Shown here one piece after another: positions 60,380 through 64,000 of a DNA stretch of 64,000 bases. Where the stretch lies: positions 24,433,732 through 24,497,731 of the forward strand of contig NW_026262668.1 in assembly GCF_021869535.1 (NCBI RefSeq). The letters run 5' to 3'. Numbering within the stretch: position 1 is the stretch's first letter; each line of letters opens with the position of its first letter. The notes under the pieces were generated by a model. That model did no database searches. It worked only from the letters and a program-made list of their open reading frames with translations, and had not been told where the DNA came from. Source of the DNA: Mytilus californianus (taxonomy: Eukaryota; Mollusca; Bivalvia; Mytilida; Mytilidae). Made by a program: the position numbers and the translations under genes.

Positions 60380-60510
60380 CACTTTTCTACATAAGGAAAT
60401 GTCTGTACCAAGTAAGGAATATGACAGTTGTTTTCCATTCGTTAGATGTATTTGAGCTTTTCCGTTTTGAATTTCCCTTGGAGTTCGGTATTTTTGTTAT
60501 TTTACTTTTT
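60380..60510 (-). repeat. dispersed repeat family 4 copy
   Basis: Reverse complement of 31266-31408, with GGAATATGACAGTTGTTTTC and CCTTGGAGTTCGG. Confidence 0.7.
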
Positions 60511-61154
60511 TCTTCTTACACAATGCATGGCATTGCATGCAGTACCACCTAATAGAAATTGTACAACAAAGTAATGAGTAAATACTCCTCAATATATCTA
60601 ATTAGAGATGTGTATTTACATAATTCAGTCAATATCTCACTACACATTTGTAATGGAAAGTGTTTGGCAATTCCCTGAAATTTGTATTGTCCATCATTTA
60701 TTCGTCCGCTTAAGAGCTATGGGGGAAAGTTCTATCCAAACATTAGAAATACGAAACACATGCTTACGTATCTTATATTGAAGCCAACAACATTTAATTC
60801 GAAATAAGAAAATTATAAGCTGCACAATTTCATTTTACTAAGGTTTCTTACCTTAAAAACGTATGTTCAGTCATGTACCTATTATAGGAGGATGGGTTGA
60901 AAATCGGACGAATGGAATGACGACAGTACGTTTTCTTTTAAACAACTGTTTAACCTTGCTTGGAACTTTCAATAGCTTGTTCGCTTAATATGAATTCCTG
61001 TTCATATGAATCAAACATGTAAATGGAAATATAAAATACGGCTCTTTTTAAGTCGATCCAAACTGTCAGTCTGGCCGAGAGAAATCGAATCCAATCTAGA
61101 TTTGGCATGATGTTAAGCAGAGGCCAAATCGTGCGCCTCTCCATGTCAGTGTTT

Positions 61155-61432
61155 CGGCCTTTGTTCATGTTAAACACGTATAGGTATAGATCCAAACCCT
61201 ATTCTAAACCGTAGTTGAGTCAAACTTGTTCGGCGAGCGAGCTAGATTTATCAAAATCCTGAAGATGGCTTAGAGTAATAGTGTGCCAATTTGTGTTTGG
61301 CTCATGTTAAATACGCAGGTCTCTCCGAACCCTAAAATGATTCTCAACAATTGTTGGGTCAAAGTTTTGTTCGGTGACCGAGCTAGATTTATCAAAATCT
61401 TGAAGATGACTTAGAGTAATAGTGTACCATAA
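61155..61432. repeat. tandem duplication, 141-bp period
   Basis: GAGCTAGATTTATCAAAATC at 61240 recurs at 61381, followed in both by TGAAGATG and TTAGAGTAATAGTGT. The 5' halves are more diverged. Confidence 0.75.
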
Positions 61433-64000
61433 GGACGCGTCGAGAGCTGGCTTATCTGTTGTTTTTCTTACATAATAGTGATTACTTAACAGTTTATATC
61501 TGAACAAATCTGAAAGAGACATTCTTCAGATCCCGATTTATCCGATACCATGGCTATTATTCAGAAAGATGTCAAGACTATTTTGAATAATTAATCATGT
61601 TTTATCTGACTTATTGACCAGTAACTTGTATCAAATCTTGTCCTGATAAATAAATTTGCCATGAGATGTTTTCAAAGAAACCCTATGGTGTTCCCCCATT
61701 CATCATTCTGCCACGAATTAATTCAGGGGAAAGACAAAAAGGCAGTTTTCATTGTGCAGTAGTAGGAAATTAACATATATTTTTGGGGTTATTTTTTTTC
61801 TATACATGTGTTGTCCTATTTTTACCAACATTTTTTGTTAATGCCGTGTGTCCATGAAAAGAGAATTGAAAGGTAATGTTTAAGTTTAAGAAACGTTCAA
61901 TTCACTGTTGCACATACAAAATTAAAATCTTTGCGGTCGATACTGTTCGTTGAATTTGAAAATATTTATCTGTAACTATTTACATTTTTCTGACGTTTTC
62001 CGTAACTAATAGGAAGAATAATAATGAAACATAAAATGTAACCTGCAGATGGGTATCTTTTTAATTTTTACGTGCACTATATATGAAATAGAACACAGTT
62101 GTCTTTTGCGAATTTCTTCTATCTGTTAAGTGGTCACTTTCGTTCTCTTTGAACGCAATCAAATAAATAAAAATTTTACCCTATACCCTATAATTACAAA
62201 TTTTAAGTTCAAATACATCTCGAATTTGAAAGGGGCGTTTGAAATTTGATCCAAGTTTTGGCTGAATAAACTTTAACAAATGTTAAATGTAGATAAAAGC
62301 TACATTTTAAAATCGTTACGATGAATCTATCACATCTCAACAAAATTATACAAGTTTTACTCTGAAATGTAGATAATAACTAGGCTTTTAATTTATTTCT
62401 CACTTCGTTGAATACAATTTTGCGGATTCATTTCACTATAAGTTTGAAAATTTAAACATTTCCTTTGACTGTCAGAGCGTTACAACTGAAAAGTATTATT
62501 GCAACGGTAGTTTTTTGATTGGATTACAATATAAACTAAGCCACGCCTACCTTCATCTTTGACATTGACTTATCGGAAAAGTCTAAAATTTCAAAACGGT
62601 AAAATCAAAATGATGTTTAATTAAAGAAATCCATTTTATGTATATACCTATCTTTTATGTTGATGTGTAAAAAATTCTATTTTGATGTTAATGCAAAAAT
62701 ATCAATATATTAGGTTACGATACTTCTGATTAATGTATTTTTGCGGTTTTCATAACTTTACCAAAGACGTCTGATTATCGACCGACCTTCAACAAAAATG
62801 TAAGTATTAATATTACATCGCAATTATTCACTTTTTGTTTATTTTCAAGTTAGAATAATAGAAATAAAGATAATAAAATGTAACCAATATTTTGCATCTC
62901 GCATCATAATTGTAACTGTATATAAACTGACAATAACTAATTAGGAATGAAATTTTCATCTCATTTGCATACTATTCTCATAAAAATAATGTATGCCATT
63001 ATTTCTTTTGTAAAAAGGGCAAGTTCACCTTAAAAGAAGTAAGATTATTGATTGTGGAAAACACGAAATAAAATTATTAAAAAAAGGAAACAGCTGGAAG
63101 GGGCTTTCAATTTAGTTGTAAAAGTACAACATAATCTTTAGGTCTTTTCAACACGTTGGTGTATATCCTCAGGCAATATTTATATTTTTAACGTGAATTA
63201 TTAATTTTAGGAGAAAAAAATAAAAAGATATATACTGAAAACAGGGGTTACTAAAAACGTAATATAGCCATTCATTAATTTATCAATAGAACATAATACA
63301 ATAAAATTAAACAAATTTATCTTTGAAAAAAAAAAACAATCTATACGTTTATATCTGTTTTTATAAATTATTTTTCAGTCTATTCTATGAAGGATGTCCT
63401 TTAGTCATCATTTTTTTTTAATTCAATAGTGTTGTCTTCAAAACACTAAACTATAACAAATGTCATCATTCATGTTTGGAATTTTGTATGGAAAAAAATA
63501 CGTATATTTGCAGGTCTGATTCATTGCTAAAGCTTCTTTTAAATCTTTTAAATGCATTAAATTTTCTTTTGCATGAAAATCGAATTAGATGCAAACAATT
63601 CACAAATGAGTCTGACTCAAAACTATTTCTTTTCAATCTTAAATAAAATGACTTTTGTAACATTTAATATAGTAATGCTTCATTTATTGGTAAACCAAAA
63701 GGATATCTTTATTTCTGGTAATATATTTAATATAATAACTATGCTTTTGGATAAAACTATTATAGCTCGAATTTAACAATGAAATGTCATTTTCCTAAGA
63801 AATTTGTAACATTAAAATAAATTTATGACAAATTTTGTGGAAATATAAATAGCTAAAATTTATTCACATATTAAAATAATATTATGCATTTGCAATAATG
63901 AATTTTTATCAAAGTCTTTTTCAAATGATATTACAAGTTTATTCACTGATTTTTCTACATACAACACAAATTTGTATGTCTTTTGTTGAGAGCACAGGTG
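61433..64000. other. AT-rich intergenic DNA to the window end
   Basis: No gene, RNA or repeat family recognised. Confidence 0.4.

Overview
The window is AT-rich invertebrate DNA with spliced genes, short exons and a very high load of degenerate dispersed repeats. C1q-domain genes in tandem, the tetranucleotide CCGT/CTGT runs and several repeat families I recognise from bivalves point to a mussel-like bivalve (Mytilus or a close relative). That assignment is inference from family content, not from a diagnostic marker gene.

Positions 1-32400 hold a tandem array of four secreted C1q-domain genes, all on the + strand, here called units A-D. The ancestral gene has four coding exons: a signal-peptide exon (184 nt), two short helical exons (99 and 75 nt) and a C1q exon (about 410 nt). 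All introns are phase 1. Unit A is cut by the window edge, so only its C1q exon is visible. Unit B spans 6643-9629, unit C 16068-20678 and unit D 27556-32390. Only unit C is free of lesions and predicts a 255-residue protein. A has an in-frame stop at the start of its C1q exon. B has lost the GT of its first donor. D has two stops in exon 1 and a one-base lesion at the exon 3 donor. The C1q exon is nevertheless open over its domain in all four copies. Each intron 3 carries a 27-bp minisatellite, and in unit C it shows a 54-bp higher-order period.

The spacers between units share an old decayed reverse transcriptase relic and other blocks. Later insertions are confined to single units: an RT element at 13440-15023 with a 9-bp duplication, a tRNA-derived SINE at 30152-30399 with a 10-bp duplication, and several short repeats. 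The paralogous empty sites give a relative history of the array. A relic of a further spacer (about 32640-34350) ends the array without another exon 1.

From 34.4 to 64 kb I recognise no protein-coding gene. The stretch holds dispersed repeats in both orientations, a pair of 443-bp direct repeats around an 842-bp core (36179-37906), small tandem duplications, a second tRNA-derived SINE on the minus strand (58190-58472), and long AT-rich non-repetitive DNA, mainly 47.7-54.8 kb and 61.4-64 kb.
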